Below, piece after piece: positions 35,733-48,722 of a stretch of DNA of 64,000 nucleotides (the first letter of the stretch is position 1; each line of letters opens with the position of its first letter). This DNA comes from Hypericum androsaemum. Its lineage: Eukaryota > Streptophyta > Magnoliopsida > Malpighiales > Hypericaceae. The position numbers and the translations under genes were made by a program. The notes beneath the pieces are model-generated. The model was not told the origin of the DNA, ran no database searches, and saw only the letters and a program-made list of their open reading frames with translations. The DNA lies in the NCBI GenBank assembly GCA_963995505.1, contig OZ023184.1, forward strand, positions 248,001 to 312,000. Direction: 5' to 3'.

Positions 35733-36880
35733 GAAAAAATTATGCTTAGGCCCCTGGTATTTGGTATATTTGGTGCTCAACTCCCTGTATTACATAAATA
35801 GATTAAAAATTCTATGAAGTTTGATTTTATTATACTCTCATGCCCTCGCTGACGTCATCAATAAATTTTTTCAAGAAAATGACTTTTCTACCCTCAATAA
35901 AAAATTATTAATTATTTAATTTTATTTCTCTCCTTCTCCTCTCCTTCCACCGATCACCCCCAACACCGGTGGCTTCAAAAACGGCAATCGTGGACCAAAC
36001 TCGTCGGCGTTGGCGACTGTGGAGAACCCGCCCTCTATGACATCAATGATATGCTCCACCGCCCTCGTCATCTTCCTCGGTGGCTGAGGAGAACCCGCCC
36101 TCGTCATCTTCCAGATCTGTGGAGCTTGGTGAACCACCATCTTCTGGTATTGGGATTCGAGCTGAATAGACGATGGTGAAAAATACCCACCAATTTTAGT
36201 TTTGGGAATGCTTGGAACTGGGATTTTCACCCAATTCTAGATCGGAGAAGCAACTTTGTTGCAACGAAACTCCAATTAACCAACTGTATTAAATTAAACC
36301 TTTTTTTAATCCAACCCAATCCAATGGAAAAGCTGGGTTCATGTCCTCTTCTGTTGTCGTATGCTAGGTTCCTCTTCAATCGAATGTTCTCTTCTGTTGC
36401 AACAATCGTTTCAGGAGGAACCCAGGTTTGTAGGTTGCGAAGGCGTCAGCGGTTAGAGAGAAGAGGCGGCCACTCCTTCAACGAAGCCCGGAGCTCGGCC
36501 TTCGATTTCATCGGCGTTGGGCACCGGTGGCGGAGGAGAAGACGGAGAGAGGGGTTAATTGTTACTTGCTGATCAATTAGCGACGGTATTGAGGTGAACC
36601 CTAAATTTCTAGGATGGGATGTTCTTTGTGTTATTAAGGATTAAATGTTAGTTTTGGGTGGGTATTCAGAAGTTGAAGATGAAGTTTTGAGGTTGAAGAT
36701 GAACTTAAGGGTAAAATAGTCTTTTTATAATTAAAAAAATAATAAAATGATTGATGACGTCAGCGAAGGCATGAGAGTATAATAAAATCAAAATTCAGGG
36801 AGTTTTTAATCTATTTCTATAATACAGGGGACTGAGCACCGAATATACAAAACACCAGAAGTCTGAGCATAATTTTCCCC
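35733..36880. mobile_element. MULE-like TIR element in SCPL copy 1 intron 8
   Basis: About 150-bp TIRs (GAAAAAATTATGCTTAGGCC; right complement GGGGAAAATTATGCTCAGAC) with 8-bp flanks AAAAAATA on both sides (35725-35732, 36881-36888). The interior at 35935-36560 is GC-rich with arms sharing 'gcgttgg' and 'aacccgccctc' motifs. The same insertion is at 53070-54216, so it predates the duplication. It accounts for most of the about 1.56-kb intron. Confidence 0.85.
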
Positions 36881-38389
36881 AAAAAATATCATAGAAAATT
36901 GAAATTTTTTTCTTTGTTATTAAATAAGAAAACCAAAAATCGAAGAGATTTTATGCTCAATACAATACCTGAATACCAACGCTCTGATTCCTGAACGCAC
37001 TAATGAGCCCACAACACCAATGGTTGGGTTCAAAAGGTTTGATCTATCGTAATGCATGACCCTGCAACACAAGAAATTGTAATTGAGTTGTATGATTTAT
37101 ATGTTAGGCCTAGATGCGAACCCCCTTAAAAATGTGATAATGACTTCAATAAGGGTCTCGAACAATATTTATTGTACTCAAATTCGAAACAACTTTCCTA
37201 CTCGATGAAAAAGAAACACTTACCTGCTACAAAATATCCACTGTGAAACTCCAATAAGTTTGGCATGTATTGCTCCTTGTACATCTTTTCTATTCAAATA
37301 ATCGTAAGCCTTTTCTTGTACACAAATGTCTGGATTTCCTGACGCTTCCTGGCAAGATACAAGAGACATATTAATTTAACTCTTTCTGCCAGTAGAAAAG
37401 TGTCATCCGGAGGATTAACTTACCAGCTGGCTCAGTGTTCTTCCGGATGCAAAATTAATGGACGATAAGAAGCGGCGATTTGGCATCAAAGGGAGGTTCC
37501 TACGCCCTAGTTGTTGGGACAATGATTGGCCGGACGACGAGAGACACGTGTCGGCCGTAACGTCGTAGTCATCGAGTATTCCAGGAATTTCTGCAGACAA
37601 AACGTTGTTGACACTTACGCAGGCTTCTGTCCAGTTTCCGGAATCGCTCTGCCTCCATATTTCGGACGTGTTACATTTGGTAAGGAGGAGCTTGTAAGTT
37701 GAGTCCGAGATTAGACTGTGAGACCAATAGTAGTCTCCCTGCGCGTTTATGTCACTAGCGAAATCCACTAGAGGGTTGCCTATCTGTTTTAAGACAAACA
37801 AGTTAATTAAATACCAGTAAATTTACGGAAAATTTTAGTATCCTATAAAGTAATATGTGTTTTTTTTAGATATAGATTTTCCAAATATATAGTTTTAGCT
37901 ACAAAATTTTTACCAATGTTCTCAGTATGGATTGCCACGTCAAAAGAATATTAATTTGGAAAACCTATTACCCTAAAAAGAAAATTAAAATCATATGTTA
38001 CTTGAGTAAAAAAAGTGTCAAATTACACGATACCGGAATAAAATTTTCCATTTAGCTGTAACATTGTATAAGACCTTGAATGATCAATCTTATGTACTGG
38101 GATAGAGGGTTTTTATCTCCCTTTGGGGTTCTTGTATCCGGGATGGAGGGTTCACTTTATATATATTAGTTACAGTATTAATAAAATAATTTCACTTATA
38201 AAAAAAAATTGTATAAGACCAACTTACAGCTATGCCTTTGAGGTTGAATTTTGCTCCAGACTCAACAATGAGGGATGCAAGTTGTGGGACGTAGTGTCCT
38301 ATTTTCAGTTGCCACAGTAGCCGATTTAATTAATTGGAAACTCAACAGAAATTACAGGACAGAGAAAATGGATTATTTGGATATTTTCA

Positions 38390-38581
<192 letters not shown>

Positions 38582-38679
38582 TTACGAGAAATTGTTTGCA
38601 CCCCATTTAAGTAAAAATAAATAAATATTTTTATTTTGTTTGAATCTGGAAATTAATTGTCTGAAAGTAGTTAATTAAA

Positions 38680-39267
38680 GGGATAAAGACACTTAAGTAT
38701 CCTGTGTTATTGGAAATAGACACTTAGCCCTCTGAGTTTTTAAAACACCCAAAAAAATCCCTGTGTTATTCAAAACACAAAAACAAACATACTGAAAAGT
38801 CAATTATAACCCTCCTTCTTAACCTCTCTCCCTCCCTGCCATTTTTCAACTCACCAACCAGAAACAAAAAAATCGTCCCTTTCCACTACCACTACCACCG
38901 CCCAAGAAGAAGATCAGAGCATGATTATTGGATGAGTAAAATGAAAAAAATGGAAATGTAAGCCCTTGTGTATGTAGCGACGAAGGAAAAAGAAAATGGA
39001 TAACTTCTTTGATAAAAAAATATTGATTACAGAAATATACCATGGTTGGTGGGCGATGGTAGTGGAGAGGGACCTTTTTTTTTGTTTCTGGCTGGTGACT
39101 TGAAAATGGCAGGGAGGAGAGAGGTTAAGAAAGAGGGTTATAATTGACTTTTTAGTATGTTTGTTTTTGTGTTTTGAATAAGACAGGGACTTTCTTGGGT
39201 GTTTTAAAAATTCAGGGGGCTAAGTGTCTATTTCTAATAATACAGGGTAGTTAAGTGTCTTTATCCC
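38680..39267. mobile_element. MULE-type MITE specific to copy 1
   Basis: TIRs of about 110 bp start GGGATAAAGACACTTAA (left) and GGGATAAAGACACTTAA (complement of right). A perfect 9-bp duplication TTAATTAAA flanks it (38671-38679, 39268-39276). Copy 2 has a single TTAATTAAA at 55992-56000, the empty site. The interior contains inverted 'ctcccctcct/aggaggg'-type and 'ccaccatc' segments and no gene. Confidence 0.92.
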
Positions 39268-41284
39268 TTAATTAAATGGAAGAAAGATATTGACCTGTGA
39301 TGGTGTCGTTCACCAGTTGATAAAATGATTTGTCAATGGAATAGGAGAAACCAACTCCAGCTGGTGATTCCAAGTAGAGCACGTTTGCCGCTGTGTGGTC
39401 AAGAAAAGCCAACTCTTAGCCACTTGCTTTGACTAAATGTTCATTATTTATTTGCAATAATTTAAGACTTATTATTTTTATTTTCGGTAGGAAAATTAGC
39501 TGTTTAATTAGTTTTAGGTTGATAACTTTTATGCTATAATAATCAATTATCTCCACCTACTATTCTAGCATGTGATTACATTTTAAGTCTGTAATTATCT
39601 TCTCACCTTTTGAAAGGAGACATGTGCATCTTCCAAGAAGATTGTTTATCATCTGGTAGTCCAATCGGTCAAAATAATCTAACCCACGAGTCCGATAGCA
39701 ATTCCAAGAATTATCAACAATTTTTTTCTAGATTATGCAAATTCAGTGCTAACTGAATGGACCAAAATTTTTTAAAGAGTGCATATTTCATCATATTTGA
39801 GTTTAGATCATACAAAATTCACTCTCTCTTTTATATTTTATTGAAAGATTAATAATCCAAATATTACAATCATATATTAAATATGACTCTTCTAAAATTT
39901 TGTTTTTGTATACCTTTATTCCAGCTATACTTGTTACTGACCAGTCCCCCTCCTCCGCTAGCGTGGAAAGGTCCATGCTCTGAAAAAGCACCGTCTCCAA
40001 GAGACGAACAACCCGGCCCTATAAATTAAAGTGCACCAATCATGATTAGTTATATTGCACAAAAACAACCAAAATTGTTTTCGCAATAATTTTAGTTTGC
40101 CAATTTGCCATGACAATGAATCGTATGAACAACAACAAGCCACATATCGAATAGAAACAAATCTCATAAAAATAATTGACTAGGTATCATGTGGAAAAGT
40201 CTAATAACAATTGACTAGGTATCATGACTAGGTGTCATGACTAGGTATCATGAATCGTATGAACAACAACAAGCCACACATCGAATAAAAACAAATCTCA
40301 TAAAAATAAAATATTTTGCCAAAAGATCATTTGGTCCAAGAGTACAATACATACATGAATTGATGGAGATTTAGTGTTTAGATTCGATCTCTGCTATGTA
40401 TAACTTGGTGTACATATCTACCTTAAAAAAATCAGTAAATTTGTGGGTACCTCCATTGAGCCAAAGAACTAGAGGCTTTGAAGCGGAGTCGGCTTCAGCT
40501 TGAACGAAGTAATAGAAAAGGAAACGCTGTTGGTCGGCGTCAACCGGCACGTATCCTGCGTATTGCTTGAAGTTGGCGTTGGGTTGTCCGGGGAGACTTG
40601 CAATCAAATCCTCTGCCGGAAGCGAGGCTACTTGGTTCAATTGACAAATTGCTAATGTACAAAGGAAAGCACAAATTAGAAGCCCTGACTTGGACGTCAT
40701 AGTGAAGCGTCGGGATCAATGGCTGGGGGGAGAGATATAGAAGGATACGATGTGTAGACTAGTAAGTGAAGTAACCGAGCTCAGTTGCTGGGTTATATAT
40801 AGGCGTTTCATATTAAAAGGCAGGTTTAAGTACGTTTTAGTCCCCGGTAAATAGGGCATTAGTGCACGGACCATGATTACAATTGTCAGGTAATTGAATT
40901 TGACTGTGCCAATTTGATAGCGTTTTGTGCCGTTAGACTAAATGTCTTTTGGCACCGACTAGTCTAAGTTGAGTTGAATATGACTATGATTTTTGTAGGG
41001 TGGTAAAACTTCTTCGAATAAGTATTAAACAGTAATGCATTTTCATGAGTGCAAATTAGAAAATTTTGATTAAGTTGTAATAATTTCCTTCTCAATTGAT
41101 TTAAGTGGTTGTTGTTACCCAATAACTATAGTTTGGAAACTCATAACAGACAAATCGAATTTTGAATATTTTTTCCAGAAGTTAAAATTCTTTTCCAAAA
41201 CATCAAAAGATTACAAAAATACAAAAATTAAAATGTTATTACCTAATGAAAAAATTAAAAGTTATTAAAACAGTATAATTTTTT

Positions 41285-41369
41285 TTGAAAGGTAAATTTT
41301 TACACCACGTCAAGACTTGAACTTTGTAACGCCTTGTGCCGCTAGGCTACATGCCCTTTGGCAAAAAAT
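41285..41369 (-). mobile_element. Short tRNA-derived SINE specific to copy 1
   Basis: Flanked by 13-bp direct repeats AGTATAATTTTTT (41272-41284, 41370-41382) that occur once in copy 2 near 57930. On the minus strand it has an A-box TGTAGCCTAGCGG (41339-41351), a B-box-like GTTCAAGTC (41314-41322) and an A-rich 3' tail. The variable-length TSD with internal Pol III boxes fits a SINE. Related head fragments (GCCAAAAGACATTTAGTC) lie upstream of both SCPL genes near 40930 and 57590. Confidence 0.75.
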
Positions 41370-42649
41370 AGTATAATTTTTTAAAAAATTACAAAAATAA
41401 TTCTTAAAAGTTCTAAAATGTTTGAGAACATGAAAAGATAAAAAATTTAAATAATTATTTATATATATTTTTAAAATCTCTTCTTATTTTTGTCCGCCCT
41501 CCATACTGATTACCGAGGCAACCTGGGCTTGCCTTCTTCTCTTATCATGCTCGGATCACCTCGTTGAACACTTATCTCTTGACTCTACTCGCTTCTCAAA
41601 AATCGACTGTACCTAATCCCGACTAGCTGCTTTCACTTTTCTAGCTTTTCTGCAATTTTTAATGACCTTCTTAATTTTATAGAATTTTATGATTTATTAA
41701 CATTCTCGAGATGACTTTGGCCCAAGATGCTTTTGGCCTCTCTGTTTCTGGCCTCTTGTTTTGGCTTGGCTTTGTCGGGCCCGGAACGTTGTTTTTGTAA
41801 CTATTGGGATTTTAATAAATCAATCTACTTACCCAAAAAAATATTCTCGAACAATATTTTTGAAAATTTGAATAATCTTTCAATTTTTCATGCTTTAACT
41901 TAAGCTTTTTTTTATACCAATTCTTCTCAAAAGGGGTGTCATTTTTTGTTAAAGATGACGGTACAATAATGCAAAAACGAATGAAAACTGCATCCACTTG
42001 AGGGTGAGATTTAAATTATTTCCACAATTTCGGATACAATATAAATTATTTCCACAAGTTGACTATTTTGAATATAAATGAATCTGTGTGTCAAACTATA
42101 GAGACCACAATACAATTTAACCATGAAGTATAATATAAAATGCCGTTAGACTTTTTGGAAGAACAAACTTTGGTTTCCCCGGTTTACTTTGATGTCTAAT
42201 GATAATAGACTTATAAATTTTAATGACCATCTTGGTTGCAACGCGGATACTTTGGTTAAATCGCTCTTATGATTCTTAGATCGAAAGATTCTTATTTAAG
42301 TTTTAAGTGAAACGAGATTTCCTTCATTGGACGTACTAAAATTTGATTTTCTTTATCATTTGATCAATTTATTAATTAGAATTTTATCGAGTGGTAATTT
42401 TATGGAAGAGTTCACTTTCTATTTACCAAAATTTCCCAAAAAATTAATGATCTAAATGTTACCATTTGATATGAAAAAACCATAAAAAATTTACTCCATT
42501 TGTCACTACTAAAAAGTTCACTTCTACTTTGCTTGAGAGGAAAACATAATCTAATACCATTTAAAGTATGGAGATTTAAACTAATATGCCTAAATTTTAC
42601 GGAAAACAACCCACAGCAACTTCCAAAAAACAATGTGGAATATTTAAAT

Positions 42650-43000
42650 GACTCGTATTGTTATTTGTTATATAAAAGTTCAAAACCTCAAGAACTGTAT
42701 TGCTGATGGGTCGCACCTACAGGTTGGCTCGGAGCCATTGTCATTTCTTTTTGTTTCACTGCGATTTGTTACTCAACATAGTGTTTCGTTTTGATACAAA
42801 TTATATTTCACGAAATCTGATTTAAGATAGGTAAAATAAAATTTTTAGTAACGAAATCAAATACTAAAAAATCGGTTACGTCTGGATAGATAAAGTGTAT
42901 TCGAATTACTCAAATAGATATAAACAATACAAAATCGGAAAATCAGCTAGGAAATACTCAAAACAAAGCAGCAATGCATACTTTTAATAGATTAACATGG
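42650..43000. other. Intergenic DNA within duplicated segment, copy 1
   Basis: No gene seen. At 42680-42705 copy 1 lacks about 490 bp that copy 2 holds at 59150-59640; the junction shows no target duplication, so deletion from copy 1 and insertion into copy 2 remain equally possible. Confidence 0.5.
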
Positions 43001-43554
43001 TTGCCCTCTATCTAATTATGCTAAATCTGTATCTCCATAAAGCATTATGTACCATAGATGAGAGTGGAAACAGGGTAATCTCATGCAATATTTCGACTGC
43101 TACAAAGTATTATGAGAGATGAGTCTGCCTCGACAATCACTCGTTGAAAAGAGCGCTCTTATAGTCTTAACAATAATGCCTTCTTGCTACCAAATACGTG
43201 AAAAATCAAGTCCTATTGCAAATCCACAAATTCAATTACCACATATGTCTGAAATAACTACTCTTTATGTTCGTGCGAGTCTAGGCCTGGCCACAGTTTA
43301 CGAACCGATGGTTATATTAATTGTCGGATAAAGGTTCACGGATTGAGTTAACTTCAACCTTTTCCTGGGTGGAGCAATTTAAGGATGATTTTAGAACTAT
43401 TGGTTAGCAGTTCAACCGTCGGTTAAATCTCCGGTTGATGCAAACATATATATTTTTAAATCAATTGAGTTTGAGTATGCAGCTTTGCCAAAGGTATCAG
43501 GAGCTGCTCCTCTTCAGCTGCGGAGCTCTAGTCTCTCATCCTCGGTCTTGAGCT

Positions 43555-43858
43555 GACTTGGAAGAGGATTTTCTGAAGGGTTCAGGTGGAGGTGGATTCA
43601 GCATTGGCCATCTCTGCGTGGGACATGATGTTGATCGAGGTCATCTCTTGGCAACCCTGATCTTTAGGACTCGAGGGCTACTCGCGAGGGATTAAGAGAT
43701 AGACATCTGGTACACCTGGCGTGAGAGAAATCAGGTGGCGGAAGCTCTATCGAAGCATGCTTTGGCAATTTTCTTTGATTATATTGTATTTGATGTACCT
43801 TTAGGTTCTTGTATAGATGTGTATTTATATGACTTGCAGAGGGTTGGCATTCCTTGAC
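43555..43858 (+). pseudogene. RNase H-like C-terminal fragment, copy 1
   Basis: Parallel to 60499-60798 but with an in-frame TAA in the 'GLLARD-EID' region. The remaining text (NQVAEALSKHALAIFFDYIV) is the end of an RNase H fold (RVT_3 type) as found at the 3' end of plant LINE-like elements and 'putative ribonuclease H' fragments. No reverse transcriptase is present. Confidence 0.55.
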
Positions 43859-44424
43859 CAGTCGTAAGATTTGTGGCACCAATAGTGCGAAATTAAGTTT
43901 AGCGATATCAATGTCAAAGCGGGTTTCTACCTTGCCGAGGTGCACTTTCTTTCCAGCAGATATTTTCCACAAGGTTTTACCACGAGAAGGTTTTACGAGG
44001 CCGGCTGTCGCAACTTGGAAGTAGGAAATTCTATGCCAAATAGTAGTCATCACAATGATGAGCTAAAGGCACATTTAGTTAGGATGTCGGGCAGAGGGTA
44101 AGATATTATTTGTGAAGTTATTGTTTTTTATTTATTTATATATAGGGACTTGCTTCTCCATTTTCACAAAAAATATACCAAATTAAGTTACATGCATATC
44201 CTCTCCTCTCCTTGTCGTCGGATCTATATTGTACAATTGTGTAGGGTATTGGCGGATCAAATTATGTGCATGTCTTTCGTCTTCGTTCAATATTTGAGTA
44301 ATGCTTACGTCTCTAAAGATTCTGATTTCATTGAAAAAGGTATTCGTCCAAATATGTCACCTCGAGCTAAATGCTTGCTCCATAGCAACACATGAAATCT
44401 GATAAGCAATTACCTCTATTGTCA

Positions 44425-45117
44425 CGCCCCGAAAATAGCATGTCAACCACCACACAGAGAATGTTGTCTATAGAAAATAGCATGTTATGATACAATAGTT
44501 TATCATGTTATCATACAATAGTTTGCACAGTTACAATACAATGGAATATCATGTTATGATACAATAGTTTGCATAGTTACGATAACAGTTGCGATACAAT
44601 GGGTTATCATGTTATTATACAATATTTGCACAGCTACGATACAAAGGTTTTTATCATGTTATGATAAAATGGTTTGTTATATCACAATCAAAAAGTTTGA
44701 TCGACTATGATCGAATGGTTGCACAGTTATGGTAAAATAGTTTGCCCACTAATATACTCGATTATATTAAATGGAATGCCCACTAATATCAAATGGTATG
44801 CCTAATTATATCGAATGGTATACTAGAATATATATAATAACTTAAATAATATTAAATACTACTTATAATAAAAATTAAATAATATTGAGTGGTATGTACG
44901 GCTATGTCAAATGGTATACTTAGTTATGTCAAATGGTATATCAGGTTATGTCAAATGGTATATCGTGTTAAATAATTATTTTGATATATCAATTGTGATT
45001 TTTCAAATAAATTTAATCGAAGATATGTTAAAATGGTATGCCCGGTTATATCAAATAGTATGTCTGATTATATCAAATGGTATACTCAGTTATATCAAAT
45101 GGTATATCCGGTTATAT
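44425..45117. repeat. AT-rich minisatellite, about 18-24 bp units
   Basis: The first part (44460-44720) has units like CATGTTATGATACAATAGTTTG. The second (44750-45117) has units like TTATATCAAATGGTATGCC, with at least ten imperfect copies. The unit core GTTAT..CAAATGGTATGC resembles the arrays at 1-240 and 5290-5935. The array begins at the end of the copy 1 duplication. Confidence 0.8.
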
Positions 45118-45212
45118 CAAATGGTATACTCAATTATATCGAATGATATATCTGGTTATAAAAAATACTTATAACCAGATATATCATTCGATATAATTGA
45201 GTATACCATTTG
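45118..45212. repeat. Perfect 44-bp inverted repeat with 7-nt loop
   Basis: 45118-45161 and 45169-45212 are exact reverse complements, separated by 'aaaatac'. The left arm is the final minisatellite units; the right arm is their inverted copy. Immediately after the right arm the sequence switches to GC-rich DNA (cccgggcccgg), so the hairpin marks a rearrangement or insertion junction. Confidence 0.95.
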
Positions 45213-45880
45213 CCCGGGCCCGGAGGCAGCTGCGCAGCTACCGAAGCGACGAGGAGCTGCGAGCGCCTTCAGGTTGGCCGCCGAAGAGGCACGACGGGAT
45301 GGAAAGTCCGGGAGACTTCCAAAAGGCCAAAGGGCTGCGAAATCCGTCGCGAAAGGGCGCCAGCGCAGCCTGGAGCGCCTGGAAGGATCCAGAAGCCTCC
45401 GAAGGGTCACGAGCATAGCCTGGCGCGCCTGGAAGGGTCCAGAAGCCACCGAAGGGCCACGAGCGCAGCCAGACAGCTTGTTGGCCGAGCGGACGCGTCC
45501 CTTCGGGGTGGCTGCCTCCCTGCCTGCTCCAGCCTATAAATAGGCGTACCCTCCTTGCCATTTCCTCATCCCAGCAGCAAGTGCACTTCCTAGCATTGTT
45601 GACTTCTCCTCTTCCCTCGTTCTTCACTTCGAAAAGAGTCTGAAAGTTCTTGGTATATAAGGGTTCGCCCGAAAGTTTCGAGATACGTGTGCAACGGTCT
45701 TGGAAACGCCCTAAACAGTCGTTGTATCTTGGGGACGATTGCCGAAGCCCATACCGCACTGAAATATACGGGGCAATCTCGTTTTACGGAGAAAGTGTCC
45801 AACACTTGCCTCGACTGAAGAAGATCCTAATCAAGTACACCAACTCCTCCGAAACAACATGTTAATCAGACATGAGTTTT
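45213..45880 (+). other. GC-rich promoter-like fragment, possible LTR remnant
   Basis: GC-rich until 45535, with a 50-51 bp unit (GAGCGCCTGGAAGGATCCAG / GCGCGCCTGGAAGGGTCCAG) tandemly repeated at about 45370-45470. A TATA box CCTATAAATAGG at 45533-45544 follows, then a CT-rich leader. This resembles the U3-R region of a plant LTR retrotransposon, but no PBS, terminal TG..CA pair or coding region could be identified. Confidence 0.4.
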
Positions 45881-46186
45881 TTATAACGTAATTCTATTTA
45901 TGTTAAATGTCAGGTACATTTATATTTCTATTAATTTTGTTGCAAAGTTTATCATTTACAAGAATATGAAGAACGTAAAGGTTGTTCGCCATGGAAAAGG
46001 TTACAGTTTCTCACCTCAGGGCTAGGTGTCTCGCTCAGTGCGTGAAACTTCTCCGTCATGCGCATTTGTCTGTCCACCTCGGCGCGAGAAGATATTTTGG
46101 TCGGAGCGGTCCTTCTGTCTACCTCGTTTCGTGAAGATCTGCTCGCCAAGAGAAGATGTCATGCTGGCTTAGTGGCTTTAATTTTT
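45881..46186. other. Spacer, no gene seen
   Basis: Mixed composition; the short ORFs on the minus strand have no recognisable domain. Confidence 0.4.
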
Positions 46187-47983
46187 TAAAGATAAATTAC
46201 CCTTAAGTCCCTGGTACTTTGATACCTATCTTTCACATCCCTAGGTTTTCAAAAATAATTTTTCTGTTACCCATATTTGGTTTTATTATACTCTCGGATT
46301 CTTGGCTAACGTCATCCGTCATTTTCTTATGAAAAATGACTTATATACCCTTACCAAAAATTTAAAAAATAGGTAAAAAAAACCCATTTCTCTCCCTCGC
46401 CGGAAAGTTCCATCGTCGTCTCCACGTCCCATAAATCAACCCAGAAAATCAATCGTCTTCATCGCCAAGAAAACTGTCTTCACTACATGGTAGGCCCGGG
46501 ACGAGGACAAACTCCTCAGACTTAAAAAAACACAAGAAGAAGAGAAGAAGAAGACTCCTCCTCCTCCGACTTAGGCATCACCGTCCACGTGGAGGCCGCC
46601 CCCGTCTCAGCCCATCGACCAAGAAGCCAAGGGGCAGCCCTCCAAGAACAAGCCCAGGCCAAAGCAACCGTCTCTGTGTCACGACCCAAATTCGGGGTCG
46701 GTGACCGGCGCTAGACCCTAACACGTTTACAAAATCAAACGGGTCTAGCCAGCCTCAAACATACATTAACTTTACAAAATTATACATGTCAAAACCTTGA
46801 TAAAATACTCTTTACATCTCTCCCAGGACCAAACTGAAAACTGTGGCTACGGAGCTGCTAGACAAAGAACCTGCAAAACTGGAGATAGGGGGGGTGAGTG
46901 TTTTGGAACACTCCGTAAGCACATAGAACATAACATATCAGTTATGTCAGATACAGGTGGGAGAGACAGAACTTAACTATGTCCCACATCAAATCCAACC
47001 AATACGAACACAAAGCTAAGACAACAAAAGACCATCTCACAAATAAGGTCATCAGAGTACTCACATATCAAACATAACCAGAATTTCAGACAGACCTTCA
47101 CACACATATAACACATATCGGATGAACTTCAGATAGGTCTAGATAGTGTCACTCCCACACCGACACGAGGATACCATATCTTAAAGGCGCCATCAGAAAC
47201 CAACCCGCCGGCCAAACATATCAGATCAGAATCCTTGTATCCTCAGTATATGTGCACATATGCCAACATCCCCGGTTGGTCACGGGTAGACCTCATCATC
47301 CGCCATCTCACAAATGACATACCAAACATACCAAAATTCACATAGACCAAACCATATTGGACACGTAACCAAACTCATACCAAAATATACCCATATCACG
47401 AATTGGGCAAAACAGCCCCAAATAGACCAACAAACCACAAACATCATCAAACTCTGTATAGACGAAAACTAATCATATAACCACTTCAAAGATAACTCAT
47501 ATGCATGAGACGCACATAATCAAGGTCTGAAACATGCACATGCACCAAACAAACCAAAGTTGCCATGATCTATATGCTTACCCAATTGTAGACTGCTCGA
47601 CGAATGCTTATTCTCAATTCGATTCTCCTTTCACCCCATGGTCCATTATTCACTCATCCACACTCATCCACATGTACATAACATGTACAACATTTGTTCG
47701 TTACCAAAAGTGCAATAACAAATCTGTTTTACTAACGGAATTAATACCGAGCTCACTATGAGCCCAATCACTTCTAACATCAGAAGGCAACCCATATAAC
47801 TTGATATTATACAAAAACAAGCCCATATCTTCTTCAAAATACCATTACTCTGTTCTTTCATCATCTCACCAAGTCCGAAAACCAACTTAGAATTCCAAAG
47901 AACCACTTACCAATTCGTTATTCCTGCACAACCTCACTTCAGAAACTCAGCAGTTAGTCCGTTTTGCAACCATGATTTGAGGC

Positions 47984-48640
47984 TGATTCCTTTGTCAAAA
48001 TTGGACAATAATATATCCTTAGAACGGTCTTTGAGTACTCTTCAACTCTTATGTTTTATGAAAAATCCATTTCTGAGCCAAAATAAGCTTACCGATCAGA
48101 TCTTCTTCAACTACCTCCATTCCGAATCCAGCCAGTCAATCCGACATTCAACAGAGCTTTGAGGACGATTCCTTTATCCAAATAAGGCATATGATATATT
48201 ATTAGAAAGGTATTTAAGTCTTCTACAATATATATCAAGACACCAAGATCTAATTCGGAGTCCAAATAGACTTACCAAGCCCTTCTTTCGAACTACCTTG
48301 ACTGTATACCCCAGAAAATAGTGTGTTGTCCAAAACACATTTCAGGCTGATTTAATGATCAAATCATGACATATAATATATGGTTAGAAAGATCTTGAAG
48401 TCCTCTACAACTTTCATCAAGAACTTGAAGTCCGATTCAAAGCCGAAAGGTACTTACCGAATACTTCTTCTTCCACTCGTTCAGTTGTATTCCCAGCAGA
48501 TAATCCGCTATTCAAAACTAATTTTCCCGTTGATTCCTTGATCTAAATAGAACATATGATATACCGTTAGAAAGATCTTTGAGTGATCTATAACTCTCAT
48601 GAATATATGAAAGTTCGAATCGGAGTGGAAGATAGCTTAC
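47984..48640. repeat. About 183-bp imperfect tandem repeats inside the LTR
   Basis: Four units start with GATTCCTTxxTC-like sequence near 47984, 48167, 48348 and 48532. Each contains 'ttagaaagatcttgaagtcctctac', 'tcatga/caagaac' and 'cggagtccaaa...agcttacc'-type blocks at matching offsets. Confidence 0.75.
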
Positions 48641-48662
48641 CAAGCTGTTCTTCCTTCCCCTG

Positions 48663-48722
48663 TTTCTTTCTCTTTCTTCTTCTTCTTCTTCTTCTTCTCT
48701 CTCTCTCTCTTCTTTTTCTTCT
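48663..48722. repeat. CTT/CT microsatellite
   Basis: Pyrimidine run of (TTC)n and (TC)n at the end of the 183-bp repeat block within the LTR. Confidence 0.85.

Noticed and set aside
45238..45759. 173-codon minus-strand ORF in GC-rich sequence
   Set aside because: Composition-driven, overlaps a tandem repeat and a TATA box on the other strand, and contains no known domain.
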